Made by a program: the position numbers and the translations under genes. From Epiperipatus broadwayi (Eukaryota; Onychophora; Udeonychophora; Euonychophora; Peripatidae), in contig JAQFVV010013307.1 in the NCBI GenBank assembly GCA_028023455.1, positions 98,349 through 162,348 on the forward strand: DNA of 64,000 nucleotides, in the 5' to 3' direction. The notes under the pieces were generated by a model, which saw nothing but the letters and a program-made list of their open reading frames with translations, was not told the DNA's origin and did no database searches. Numbering within the stretch: the first letter of the stretch is position 1; each line of letters opens with the position of its first letter. Shown here in pieces: positions 1 to 11,029 of the stretch.

Positions 1-902
1 AAATATAAATTATGAATAGGGATGGTTATTGGGTAATAGTGGATGCAGTGGGTGGGCATAAACTCTTTCCCCATCCATTGTATATCAAATACCTCTCTAG
101 ATGCACTTCCTTATGATTTTACTTTAATTATGAAAGTGTTTATGATATGTTATTTTTAAAAAATTTAATATAAGTGTAATTATTCGAGCTTTAATGTAAG
201 TGGACATTGGCTACATCAAAGTCAGCCAAGATCTATCTTGGAGGTGATCATGAGAAGGGTGTTTATCACCAATGATCCATAACAGCTTGTTTGACTTCCA
301 GACCTTATTATTCTAAAAATCCTGAGAAGAGATTATCATAGGATATAAACGAGCTAGCACAATGGAACATTTGAGAGTAAAAGAAAGATAGTAGTGCAAT
401 AGACCTATGAATGTGAGGGTGATGGAGGGATGGATCAGGAAGGTGGAGATGGACATAGAATTATTTGTAATCTGAAACAAAATTTTAATTGTGACTTTAA
501 TGATAGTGAATGGGGAGTGTGCTGAGAATATAAATTGTAATGGGAGTTGAGTTTAAAGTTTCTTCTCTTTAACAACCACGAGTTTCCAAGAGTATTAATG
601 TTATTATTTTTAATGCATTCTCAGTGTTCTCATAATCTATTGATTATTTATTAACCCATTCATTGGATGTCATTATTGAAATTTATTAATAAGTTGTTGA
701 AATAGGGTTTAGCCTCAATATTTTCATTGAAGTTGCAATTTGGCATCTTGGCAAATATGATTATGGATTTCTATCCCATCATCATCAATCCCAATAGGCT
801 TTAGAAATAATGTTAACTAGGAAAGAAACTGTCACAATTGGCATGCAATGTGGCCGCAAGTGTCTAAGAGCTGGAATAAAATGTTACAATATATATATAT
901 AT
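1..902. other. gene-free AT-rich flank
   Basis: No convincing coding region, splice-bounded exon or known repeat was recognised here. The stretch ends in an (AT)n run at about 889-902, which is the insertion target of the LTR retrotransposon that follows. Confidence 0.5.
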
Positions 903-2619
903 TGAACCGGGTTCAAATATGTACATTCGAAACACCGGCCTCTTAGGCAGAGAAGAACATACGTGGAGAGTATGTATGCCCAAACAATAGCTATAAAGTA
1001 TATAACTAACATTACATTTCCAGGACATAGCTTCTTCTTGGCTGTTGAGTTGAACACCACATCCAAAGCACTTTTTTTTTGTTTGTGTATAAACACGGGC
1101 ACCAGCTATCTATTCAAGGATGAATAAATAACGCACTTTCAGCAATAGCCACTAACTCAATGCCTAAATCCACGACTAGCTCAGCTATTTGTAATCACTA
1201 ATAGATTATACTTAATTAGTGATTAAAAGAATTGATAAAAGAATTTGTTAAAAAGAATTGATAAAAAGAATTGACCGACAAATATAGTTTAATTTTAAAG
1301 ATAATTTATTAACTAACATTTATTTACTAAATTTAAACATTTTATAATTCTAATAAAACACACGCATATTTTAAATTAACATTTCTAAATAGTTTAAACA
1401 TTCCTATAGATTTAATAACAAAACACTCTAATTTAACTAATAAATATTGATATAATGACCACGCACATATTAACTCATGTACACACATAATAATGATAAT
1501 AAAGGACTACATAGCATTTGAAATTTAATCACACACATCAATAGTTCATTTATGTATGATATAGAATTCATATAATTAGACTCTTGAAAGATTCGTACGA
1601 ATTAAAGGAATGCAATGGCTATTACAGTACAAACGAAATAAGCAAATGTTTTTACCTAGGCGTTTTTGAATGTTGACGTAGAATTTTGTTCTTTAGAGGC
1701 TGCTTTCGGTGAGGATATTTCCATTATAAATGCTTAGCAGCCGGCTGGGATTTTTCCTTGACAAGTTTCCTTATTTTCACGATTATTACTATTGGAGACA
1801 ATTAGATACGGACGGAGATTTTCTACGATGTTAAGCTGACATTATTTCACGGGCAGATCTGCTGTTTTCTAGGACATCTGGGCTGGAAGTGAACGTGCAT
1901 TCCAAAATATTCTCAGCACTGCATTTTGTTTCTTAACTGACTCAATTAATTTCCGAACTGCACTCACCCAATAACTTTGTGAACTGATTCTGTCCGATAA
2001 AAAAAAAGGTCTATTTATACCTGCACCTTGTTGTCTTTCTGATATCTCCGGCAAAGATCTGTTGTCAAATTCCAATGATAATCATTTGATAAATGTGTTT
2101 TGGAAGATTGCTTAATTAGTAATAGCCATGCAATAAAACGTGTTGTTTTATTTTATTAATAGCCATTGCCGTGGTTTTAATGATAATCTTCTTTTATTTC
2201 GCATACATTTTATTTATTTACAAATCGCACATATATACGCACATATTTTTAATACAATTTACTATTTAGTTTTAACATTATTTTTTTCTTTAATTAAACT
2301 TGAATGAAAAGAGATTTGTATGTTTTAACTTTTTAAATTATATTTTTACGAATACTAATAAAAACTATTTATTTCCTTTTGTAAACCTTTAGTTTCATTT
2401 TTCAAACCAAGACTCCCCCTCCCCCCTTTTGATTAATTAATTGTAGCTTTTTTTTTTTTTTCAAAAACTAATGCTAGAAAACTATTTAATTCTTATCTTT
2501 TTCGAAAACAAGCTGCAATAAACTCTTCAACATTTAATTTTATGTTTTTCTTTTATGAAAGATTACTTTAATAATAATTTTAGATAAAAATTATATGTGC
2601 CTATATCAATATAGGTACA
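903..2619 (-). repeat. 3' LTR of gag-only retrotransposon
   Basis: A 1,717-bp copy, matching 5416-7131 over its whole length. On the minus strand it starts TGTACCTATATTGATATAGG, which contains an imperfect inverted repeat, and it ends in a near-palindrome TTGAACCCGGTTCA. Short reading frames inside both LTRs are mirrored between the copies and look incidental. Confidence 0.92.
1981..2019 (-). promoter_or_regulatory. LTR core promoter (3' LTR copy)
   Basis: On the minus strand TATAAATAG (2011-2019) is followed about 34 nt later by TCAGTT (1982-1987), a TATA box plus initiator spacing typical of animal LTR promoters. The same pair is in the other LTR. Transcription start is inferred only. Confidence 0.5.
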
Positions 2620-2625
2620 TTACAC

Positions 2626-2640
2626 AGCCCTTCCTTTTGA
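2626..2640 (-). other. polypurine tract candidate
   Basis: On the minus strand the purine-rich run CAAAAGGAAGGG sits about eight bases before the 3' LTR, where second-strand priming occurs in LTR retrotransposons. The short gap to the LTR makes the exact primer uncertain. Confidence 0.5.
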
Positions 2641-2875
2641 GAGTAAAATGCGTCATTTTTGACCATTTTATCTCTGACAACATTAAATCTTAATTTATTA
2701 TTCTTTCTAAGTTTGCTTTTTGGTATCTTTTCCTTTTTCATGCTAAGGGCATCTCCAATTATGCTTTTCTTCTTTCTATACTGGTAACATTGCTTACAAT
2801 GTTCATCCTGGATAATGACCACGAGGACAAACTAAATTTGTAGCACAGGGATCTTTTATAAACGAAGCTTCGGCT

Positions 2876-3060
2876 GCCGATTCTCTTGATCGGACTTTGA
2901 CTAAGAAAAGGTGGCTGCAAATGGCAGGAATTTCAACTGTCCATTTCCGACTTATGCCCTGGAAAACGATTGCCAATTCTCTTGATCGGACTTTGACTAA
3001 GCAGCTGCAATGGCAGGAATTTTCAACTGTCCATTTCCGACTTACGCTTTGGAAAACGAG
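2876..3060. repeat. tandem duplication, about 96-bp unit, two copies
   Basis: Two units beginning GCC(G/A)ATTCTCTTGATCGG at 2876 and 2972 repeat with small differences. They lie in the non-coding 3' part of the gag-only element, downstream of gag on the minus strand. No coding role is visible. Confidence 0.85.
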
Positions 3061-3864
3061 GTACGAGATATGGGGATTCTTCCCTGAAAAGTGACTTATG
3101 ACTTACTCTGGTTGTTGCCAGTGCGCTTTTTAAAAGAGGAATGATCCCGGCCAATCTGTTACAGGTGCTAGAATTTATCCAGTCGACAGCTTTAAACTTA
3201 ATCCTTATCTAACTTATTTCAATACTACCCTCATCCCTTTAATTTCGAACCCTTATACGCTCCTAATACAACTTAGATTGACTTTCATTTATATTATTTT
3301 TAAATTCATTACGAACATTATTTAAATATTATTTATTTAATCTTACAATACTATTCTAAACTATCACGGACATCAATTTACATATTTATTTATATTACGA
3401 TATTACTTTTAACCCATTACTTTAACTTATATATTAACGTGCGTGTATTCAAAAAACTATTTTATTTTACTACGAATATTTTATTTATTTTCTACAGATA
3501 TATTATACTTATTTATTTAACTTGTTTTTATTTTATGTATTTCCGTTATTTTATTCATTTATTTAATTCTACAAACATTATTTCTAAATCCTTAATTTGA
3601 CCCATTTATTTAACTTGATTTTATTGATTTTTATTTATTTGAACTGTTTATTTACGAACATTTCCTTAATTAATATGTGCGTGGAGAAAAAAATCTTTTA
3701 TTTTGTGAAGCCTCCATTATTATTATTTGACAAAACAATTCATCATTTTAAATAGCGAAATTCTAATTCAGGCTTTTCACCTACATCAAAATAATTATAT
3801 TAGACTCATAGTCCATTTCTGGTCCTTTTTGTTTATTTTATTATTCTGCTCGATTTACTGACAA
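3061..3864. other. non-coding 3' interior of the gag-only element
   Basis: Between the gag stop and the tandem duplication no open frame resembling protease, RT or integrase was seen on either strand. Composition is AT-rich with many short (ATTT)n-like runs. This is the place where pol would be expected in a complete element. Confidence 0.6.
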
Positions 3865-5016
3865 TTATGCTCGGTCAGGTGGCTCCCGTTTATGTACATT
3901 CTGATCATTATATTGATCTATTTTCCTATATCTATCTATAGGTTCCCGAACCAAATTTTCACAATCTACTCGGGTCAGAAATTCTACCATTTCTTCCACC
4001 GTCCGACCATTGCTACTTAGCATCATTTGCTGCACAAGCAGTGGCATGTTGTGTCGAATTGTTCTTATAATTTGGTCGTCCGACAATGGAAACGCTGTTA
4101 AAGCCTTGAGTTTTGCCACCTGTTTTAAAAAAAATTGCATGAGAGTTTCCCCATGGAAGCTGGGATATCTTTCTTTAGATACCTTACAGAGTATGCCATC
4201 CTGTCGGGCTTCGCTACAGAAGGTTCTTAGGATCGCGTACCTATACTCCTCAAATGTGCGTGGTTTAGCATACTGGGTGTGCCATCAATCCAAGGCTGTT
4301 CCTTGAAGGTGACTGCTAGCAAGTGTAACTTTATCCCCTTCTTGCCACTCCTGTATTTGGAACAAACCAGTTAAGCTTTCCAAATGTTTTAATGGATTCT
4401 CACCTGCTTCAGCCTTGAATGTCGCAATCATAAATTTTTCTTCCAGGAATCTCTTGGTCGGTCCCTCCGGCTTATTCTCCTTATCGTAACTCTTATATTT
4501 GCGCTCCATTTGGTCCATCTTATACTCTAGACCCTTAGTTATATCTATACACATTTGTTTTACTTCCAACTTCAAACTATCATCACTTTCAATTCTATGT
4601 TCTACTTCACTCTGAATGCCTTCATTTTTTAACAAACTTAATTCTTCCTGCATTATCCTAGCCACACTTCTCCATTCCCGGCATGTCTCTTCTATCTTTA
4701 TTATTTTCCTTTCTAAATTATTATATCTAATGCTACCTTGCTCTATATCAGCTCTCACTTCCTTTATGCTTTCTTCGACTATCGCCCTTTCCTGACTTTC
4801 TTCATTCAAATCTTTCACTACAGCTTCTATGGCTATATGATTTGTTTCTACTTCATCTATTATTTCACCCCTCATTTCCTTCATTTCTCTAATTTCCGCT
4901 CTGAGTTCATTAATTTCTCCTTTAACCTGACTAATTTCTGCCTTCAATTCTTGTTGACTTTGTTTAAATTCTTGACGCATTTCTTCCATCATATTCATCA
5001 TCATTTTCATCATCAT
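3865..5016 (-). pseudogene. gag polyprotein with one in-frame stop
   Basis: This is the structural protein of the LTR element, expected to form cytoplasmic virus-like particles. Reading starts at a Met-rich stretch (MMMKMMMNMM) at 5016. Residues about 10-180 are strongly charged, rich in E, K and Q, with heptad-like spacing, so a long coiled coil is likely. From about residue 190 the sequence resembles a Retrotrans_gag capsid domain. A TGA at 4285-4287 interrupts the frame after 243 codons. The same frame then continues without further stops to 3865, and the capsid-like homology runs straight across the break (next codon TGG, then an open stretch to KREPPDRA). No CCHC zinc knuckle is present at the C terminus. 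A second TGA lies directly upstream of the chosen ATG, after a short Met-initiated peptide. The stop could be a decay mutation or a leaky stop; only this copy is available to judge. Confidence 0.8.
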
Positions 5017-5393
5017 TCACATCCCAGATACTTCTTCTTTCTCTTTTTCCATTTTTAAACAATATTTTATTTCAAACTAGCGCTTACGTTAAACTAAATT
5101 TAATATACGACTTATTTATTTATTTTTCTTACTAATACAGAAACTCACATTAACTCCAGCCTTTTAGTCCTTTTCTCTACCCGATCTTAATGCTTTAACT
5201 CCGCCCATAACATCATATTGACTCTGATTTGATAGCATATATGTCAAAATCTCTTTTCATTTCGAAAAAAAAAGTTTTCGGTCAATTCTTTTTTTTAAAA
5301 TTAAAACACTTTTACATACGTAATTTAACTTTTTAGATTTTTATTTTCAACAAGAACAAAGTATTTAATTAACTGTCATTTATGACAAGTTCA

Positions 5394-5413
5394 GCCCACG
5401 TTGGGTAAAGCCA
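5394..5413 (-). other. primer binding site, tRNA-Lys-like
   Basis: On the minus strand TGGCTTTACCCAACGTGGGC begins 2 nt after the end of the 5' LTR. Its complement shares the CCCACGTTGGG core and terminal CCA with the 3' end of animal tRNA-Lys but differs in the nucleotides between them. Lys assignment is an inference from remembered tRNA sequence. Confidence 0.6.
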
Positions 5414-5415
5414 TT

Positions 5416-7131
5416 TGAACCGGGTTCAAATATGTACATTCGAAACACCGGCCTCTTAGGCAGAGAAGAACATACTCGGAGAGTATGTATGCCCAAACGA
5501 TAGCTATAAAGTATATAACTAACGTTACATTTTCAGGACATAGCTTCTTCTCGGCTGTTGAGTTGAACACCATGTCCAAATCACTTTTTTTTTGTTTGTG
5601 TATAAACACGGGCGCCAGCTATCTATTCAAGGATGAATAAATAACGCACTTTGAGCAATAGCCACTAACTCAACGCCTAAATCCATGACTAGCTCAGCTA
5701 TTTGTAATCACTAATAGATTATACTTAATTAGTGATTAAAAGAATTGATAAAAGAATTTGTTAAAAAGAATTGATAAAAAGAATTGACCGACAAATATAG
5801 TTTAATTTTAAAGATAATTTATTAACTAACATTTATTTACTAAATTTAAACATTTTATAATTCTAATAAAACACACGCATATTTTAAATTAACATTTCTA
5901 AATAGTTTAAACATTCCTATAGATTTAATAACAAAACACTCTAATTTAACTAATAAATATTGATATAATGGCCACGCACATATTAACTCATGTACACACA
6001 TAATAATGATAATAAAGGACTACATAGCATTTGAAATTTAATCACACACATCAATAGTTCATTTATGTATGATATAGAGTTCATATAATTAGATTCTTGA
6101 AAGATTCGTACGAATTAAAGCAATGCAATGGCTATTACAGTACAAATGAAATAAGCAAATGTTTTTGCCTAGGCGTTTTTGAATGTTGACGTAGAATTTT
6201 GTTCTTTGGAGGCTGCTTTCGGTGAGGATATTTCCATTATAAATGCTTACCAGCCAGCTGGGATTTTTCCTTGATGAGTTTCCTTATTTTCACGATTATT
6301 ACTATTGGAGACAATTAGATACGGACGAAGATTTTCTACGATGTTAAGCTGACATTATTTCACGGGCAGATCTGCTGTTTTCTAGGACATCTGGGCTGGA
6401 GGTGAACGTGCGATCAAAAATATTCTCAGCACTGCATTTTGTTTCTTAACTGACTCAATTAATTTCCGAACTGCACTCACTCAATAACTTTGTGAACTGA
6501 TTCTGTCCGATAAAAAAAAGGTCTATTTATACCTGCGCCTTGTTGTCTTTCTGATATCTCCGGCAAAGGTCTGTTGTCAAATTCCAATGATAATCATTTG
6601 ATAAATGTGTTTTGGAAGATTTCTTAATTAGTAATAGCCATGCAATAAAACATGTTGTTTTATTTTATTAATAGCCATTGCCGTGGTTTTAATGATAATC
6701 TTCTTTTATTTCACATACATTTTATTTATTTACAAATCGCACATATATACGCACATATATTTTTAATACAATTTACTATTTAGGTTTAACATTATTTTTT
6801 TCTTTAATTAAACTTGAATGAAAAGAGATTTGTATGTTTTAACTTTTTAAATTATATTTTTACGAATACTAATAAAAACTATTTATTTCCTTTTGTAAAC
6901 CTTTAGTTTCATTTTTCAAACCAAGACTCCCCTCCCCCTTTTTGATTAATTAATTGTAGCTTCTTTTTTTTTTCAAAAACTAATGCTAGAAAACTATTTA
7001 ATTCTTATCTTTTTCGAAAACAAGCTGCAATAAACTCTTCAACATTTAATTTTATGTTTTTCTTTTATGAAAGATTACTTTAATAATAATTTTAGATAAA
7101 AATTATATGTGCCTATATCAATATAGGTACA
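5416..7131 (-). repeat. 5' LTR of gag-only retrotransposon
   Basis: A 1,716-bp partner of 903-2619. This copy would drive transcription. Differences from the other LTR are scattered single bases and small length changes in homopolymer runs, for example near 2445 versus 6962. Confidence 0.92.
6494..6531 (-). promoter_or_regulatory. LTR core promoter (5' LTR, expected active copy)
   Basis: On the minus strand TATAAATAG (6523-6531) precedes TCAGTTC (6494-6500) by about 33 nt. It is conserved in the second LTR, which supports function while the element was mobile. Confidence 0.5.
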
Positions 7132-7309
7132 ATATATATATATATAACAAAACTTAAATATATTCCATACAGCAGTAAACAATTTATAATACAATATAAA
7201 TAAAAACTCATAAAGAAATATTTTCGATTATATTCATAATTATTTTCAACTCAACTTTCAAAATGGAATCATCTATTACCAACCGGAAACACATGTCGAT
7301 TTAAATATC

Positions 7310-8638
7310 TCACAATTCATTAATCCTAACATTTGCTGACTGTCTGTTTATTATCATATTTTTATACCTACTAATAAAAACTGCCTCTTTAATTTTTCTT
7401 TTTTCATTATCTCTCTCTTGTCCTAAAATTTTTATTTTATTTATATCAAAATTAAACTTAAAATTACAATTTCTATCATGATCATAAAAAACAGATTCAG
7501 TATATAACTTGACTTCATTACTATTATCATTACATATCTGTACATTTTTCAAAACTCTTTTATATAACAATTTATGTTCTTTAATTCTTTTCTCTATATT
7601 ACATCTAGATTCCCCTATATATGATAAGTTACACCCACAAAAAATTCTATAAATTATATTACTCATGTTATTTTTTTCTAACTTATCTTTTGAATTATTA
7701 ACCATTCTATTTAAATTACCTGATCCATAAAAAGAAACATTATATATACCATTATAAACTTTTTTCATAAATTTTACTTGATTATTATTATAAAAAGGCA
7801 AAGATATCCACTTCTTACTCTTAATTTCTTCATCACCAGTATTTCTATTAATTTTCTTACTAAATTGACAAACCACTTGATAAATTTCTTTTATATTATA
7901 ACCTACACTTAATAATTCACTTACATAATTTTTAATATTTTTCTTTTTATCACATGCATACTTACACAAAATATTATTTCTATACAAAAAAGACCTAAAA
8001 CCAGCCATCTTATAATTATGTGGCATGTTAGATAAATAGGGAATATACCCTCTAGTTTCAATAGGTTTAATAAACAATTTATAGTCAATCATATTATTGT
8101 TCCTTGAAATTACCAAATCTAAATATTTAATACTGTTGTTATATTCTTTCTCCATAGTCCAGATAAGACTTTTTAATTTATTATATTCATCAAAAATTTT
8201 ATCAATCATTTCTGAAGAAGCACATATAAAAACATCATCCACATATCTCATATATATCTTAATATTTCCCATAAATATAAATTTGTTTAAAATTTTCTCT
8301 TCATAATATGACAAAACAAAACTGCATAACTGTGCCACCATTGGTAATCCCATTGGCCAGCCTTTACTTATCTTATAAAATTTACCATTAAAGGATGCAA
8401 CAATATTTTGTTCAATAAAATTTAAAGCCTTCATCATAAAACATATTAATTGATTATCCACTTTCTTTTCCAATAAAGCTTGATGAATTATCTTAATTGA
8501 ATCAAGTCTATCAATAGATCCATACATCTCAGAAACATCCAATGACCCTAAAACATCATCACAGTCCAAACTTAAATCTTTAATTTTTTCAACAAAATCA
8601 AATGATGACGTTACAGAATATTTTCCAAATCCAAGTAA
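7310..8638 (-). CDS. Penelope-like RT with GIY-YIG endonuclease (N-terminally truncated)
   Basis: The encoded protein is a reverse transcriptase fused to a C-terminal GIY-YIG nuclease, the enzyme pair that Penelope-like elements use for target-primed copying. The frame is open upstream of the first ATG (8569) to the junction at about 8638, starting with a pre-motif-A stretch (SSFDFVEKIKDL). RT motif A reads LGSLDVSEMYGSI, motif B KGWPMGLPMVAQL and motif C YMRYVDDVFI, with the catalytic Asp pair present. About 150 residues later comes a GIY-YIG-like segment, IIYRIFCGCNLSYIGES, followed by RIKEH and a distal block ending RKIKEAVFISRY and NRQ. No stop or frameshift occurs in about 440 codons, unlike the other elements in this window, so insertion was recent. 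The RT N terminus and any upstream domain are missing, so the copy cannot be autonomous. Confidence 0.88.
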   Translation of the reverse strand, partial: LLGFGKYSVTSSFDFVEKIKDLSLDCDDVLGSLDVSEMYGSIDRLDSIKIIHQALLEKKVDNQLICFMMKALNFIEQNIVASFNGKFYKISKGWPMGLPMVAQLCSFVLSYYEEKILNKFIFMGNIKIYMRYVDDVFICASSEMIDKIFDEYNKLKSLIWTMEKEYNNSIKYLDLVISRNNNMIDYKLFIKPIETRGYIPYLSNMPHNYKMAGFRSFLYRNNILCKYACDKKKNIKNYVSELLSVGYNIKEIYQVVCQFSKKINRNTGDEEIKSKKWISLPFYNNNQVKFMKKVYNGIYNVSFYGSGNLNRMVNNSKDKLEKNNMSNIIYRIFCGCNLSYIGESRCNIEKRIKEHKLLYKRVLKNVQICNDNSNEVKLYTESVFYDHDRNCNFKFNFDINKIKILGQERDNEKRKIKEAVFISRYKNMIINRQSANVRINEL

Positions 8639-9009
8639 ATCATGATAGAAATTGTAATTTTAAGTTTAATTTTGATATAAATAAAATAAAAATTTTAGGA
8701 CAAGAGAGAGATAATGAAAAAAGAAAAATTAAAGAGGCAGTTTTTATTAGTAGGTATAAAAATACGATAATAAACAGACAGTCAGCAAATGTTAGGATTA
8801 ATGAATTGTGGGATATTTAAATCGACATGTGTTTCCGGTTGGTAATAGATGATTCCATTTTGAAAGTTGAGTTGAAAATGATTATGAATATAATCGAAAA
8901 TATTTCTTTATGAGTTTTTATTTATATTGTATTATAAATTGTTTACCGCTGTTTGGAATATATTTAAGTTTTGTTATTGTATTATTGATATTAGCGGACA
9001 TTTATTTTG
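8639..9009 (+). repeat. inverted copy of the Penelope-like element 3' end
   Basis: This is the reverse complement of about 7145-7482. It encodes the last 56 or so residues of the nuclease on the plus strand plus the 3' UTR. Differences from the left copy are few (for example ATACGATAATAAAC versus the matching ATATGATAATAAAC), so both arose in one or closely spaced events. Confidence 0.9.
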
Positions 9010-9010
9010 T

Positions 9011-10753
9011 TATATATATATATATATATGCAAACAAATAAGATATCTACAAAATTGATAATATAGAAACTGTACAAAATAGGATACACTAGACCATCTA
9101 CAATAAAACATATTTGAAGCATTAATTTAATAATTATAGTATGAGAATTGAATAACTAATATTACACTTAACTAAAGCAATAAAGTTTACCATTTCCTTT
9201 GAATTTATATGTGTGCATGCATGAATTTTACTACAATAAAATATATAGTCATTTTACAAAGTTTCCAGTGTAAAATGATTAAAATGAATTTATTTTATTA
9301 ATTATTAAAATTCAGCTACTAGGTTATTACATAAATTTATTAATAAAAATTTTGAGAACTTTAAAATATAATCAAACCAATTGTTACTATATAATATTCT
9401 GATGTTATAAATTGTTTATATGTAAAATAAATAATTGAATATTTTATTTGTACAATAATAATTTAAATTAAAGTTGACATTAAATTTTTAATATTTAAGT
9501 TTATTTTAAAAAACAATGTCTCAGAATTTGCACTTTTGGTAATCACCAGATGCTCATACTTGCAGGCTATCGATTATTATCATAGCAATAAAACAAATTT
9601 TACCCATAAAATTATAAAAAACAAAGAACTCTGAATGATATTAGATGATAAGACAGATCGCATGATAAGAAGCTATAAATATCATTCCCTGTCAAAACTT
9701 AAGCAGTTCTTTACTAAATTATAGTGCATCAAGGACTATATCCAATTAAATTTTAAAATTAGACATTTTGTTCATCTTCTAAAAAGTCAATTAACATTTT
9801 CAGTTATATTAACTTCAAAAAGTATTTCAAAAAAGGCATACTTTAAAGATTTAGGTATTATTTTAAATGATACTGGAACATTTAATTAAAAATATTAAAT
9901 GTCTGGTGCAAAAATCTACAAAATCATAAATTTGATATTCAAAAATTATAAAATATTTTAAATTATATACAGTGCATTTGTTTAATATGTAGTTTTATCA
10001 ACTTTATGATATAATTTTGAAATTTGAAATTCCCGGAGTTTAAGTTAGATTGTTATTGAAATAAGTCTTTAAAAAAAATTTTAAGACATTTTGATTATGA
10101 AGAATTGCAGGGTGCCAACATGTTGTATAAAAGATGAATTCTTAATCATATGATATTTTTTAAATACATTAAATTAGATGGATTTAAACAATACTAAACA
10201 ACATTTAAAAATAAAAACAAAAATAAAAGATCAACAGACTAGTATAATATTCTGAAATTCAAAACTGAGATCTTAAAAATTCAGTTCTAATAAAACTGCT
10301 TAGATTGTACAATAAGTGATTTTAATGCTACAAATATTTTTGAAATCAAATATTAAAAATTTTAGGACCATTGTTCAAAAAAAATATTATGAAGGATCGA
10401 TTAATAATTTAAAATTCTAATACTGTTTGACCATTATTTTTATTTTGATGTAATAATAATAACAATAATAATAATAATTAAGAATATTAATAATACATAA
10501 TAGCTCCGCAGTTGTTCATCTACCAATAACTTAGATAAAAGGTTAAGTTTTGTTTTCTTAAAATTTATTTAAAGTTTTCATTTGACAAGATAAAAATTCT
10601 TATCTCTTATTACAAAGTTTTGTCTTCAATTGCTTGATAAATTATTTAACAAATTTGTTTAAATTTGGCATTCAAAATTTTATAAAATAATCAATTTATC
10701 GAATAATAATTTGTTGACTAATATGGTGACTAGTCTGGTTGCTGGCACCTATT
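9011..10753. other. gene-free AT-rich stretch
   Basis: It starts with a (TA)n run at 9013-9029 and contains an (ATA/ATAAC)n microsatellite near 10449-10480. No exon-like or transposon-like coding was recognised on either strand. Confidence 0.5.
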
Positions 10754-11029
10754 TTACTAACTCTAAGTTTCAAAGTTCAAAGATAATATAAACAGATGCT
10801 AATAATGCTAAAAATAATAATCACCAGATCAGTAGCTAAAGTAACAATAATTCAATAGTTATAAATAACAAAGTAACAATATTTCAACTACTTCTAATTT
10901 CACTGAGTTCCAAAGTTAAAAGATAGTATAAACATATGTTAATGTTGCTAAAAATAACCCTCAACAGATCAATAATAAAAGTAATAATAATCCAATAGAT
11001 GTTAATAACAAAGATAACAATATTTCAAC
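10754..11029 (+). repeat. tandem 140-bp repeat, two units, at the LINE 5' end
   Basis: Two units with a period of about 140 bp (CAAAGTTCAAAGATA at 10771 and CAAAGTTAAAAGATA at 10911). Both end in a shared AACAATATTTCAACT. They precede the ORF1-like region, a position like the promoter monomers of some mammalian L1 families. Confidence 0.75.

Larger units (their letters stand above)
903..7131 (-). mobile_element. gag-only LTR retrotransposon (LARD-like, Ty3/gypsy-type gag)
   Basis: Two nearly identical 1.7-kb direct repeats (903-2619 and 5416-7131) bracket a 2.8-kb interior. On the minus strand each repeat starts TGTACC and ends GGTTCA, so the ends are TG...CA. A tRNA-type primer binding site lies 2 nt inside the 5' (right) LTR and a purine-rich tract abuts the 3' (left) LTR. 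The only recognisable gene is gag; no protease, reverse transcriptase, RNase H or integrase was seen. The interior is too short for pol, so the element must have depended on another element's enzymes. Insertion was into an (AT)n tract, so the target duplication cannot be delimited. LTRs that differ only by scattered substitutions and short indels suggest a fairly recent insertion. Family assignment rests on the gag domain alone. Confidence 0.88.
7132..9010 (-). mobile_element. 5'-truncated Penelope-like element with inverted terminal copy
   Basis: A minus-strand RT plus GIY-YIG frame (7310-8638) is followed at its truncated 5' side by an inverted copy of the element's own 3' end (8639-9009). 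Both ends run into (AT)n tracts. Partial inverted copies joined to a 5'-truncated body are a known hallmark of Penelope-like insertions. The inverted copy holds about 37 nt more of the 3' terminus (through ATTAGCGGACATTTATTTTG) than the left side, where (AT)n follows AACAAAAC directly. Confidence 0.88.

Noticed and set aside
4738-5058. Phe/His-rich plus-strand frame of 106 codons
   Set aside because: It is the antisense shadow of the Met/Glu-rich gag coiled coil.
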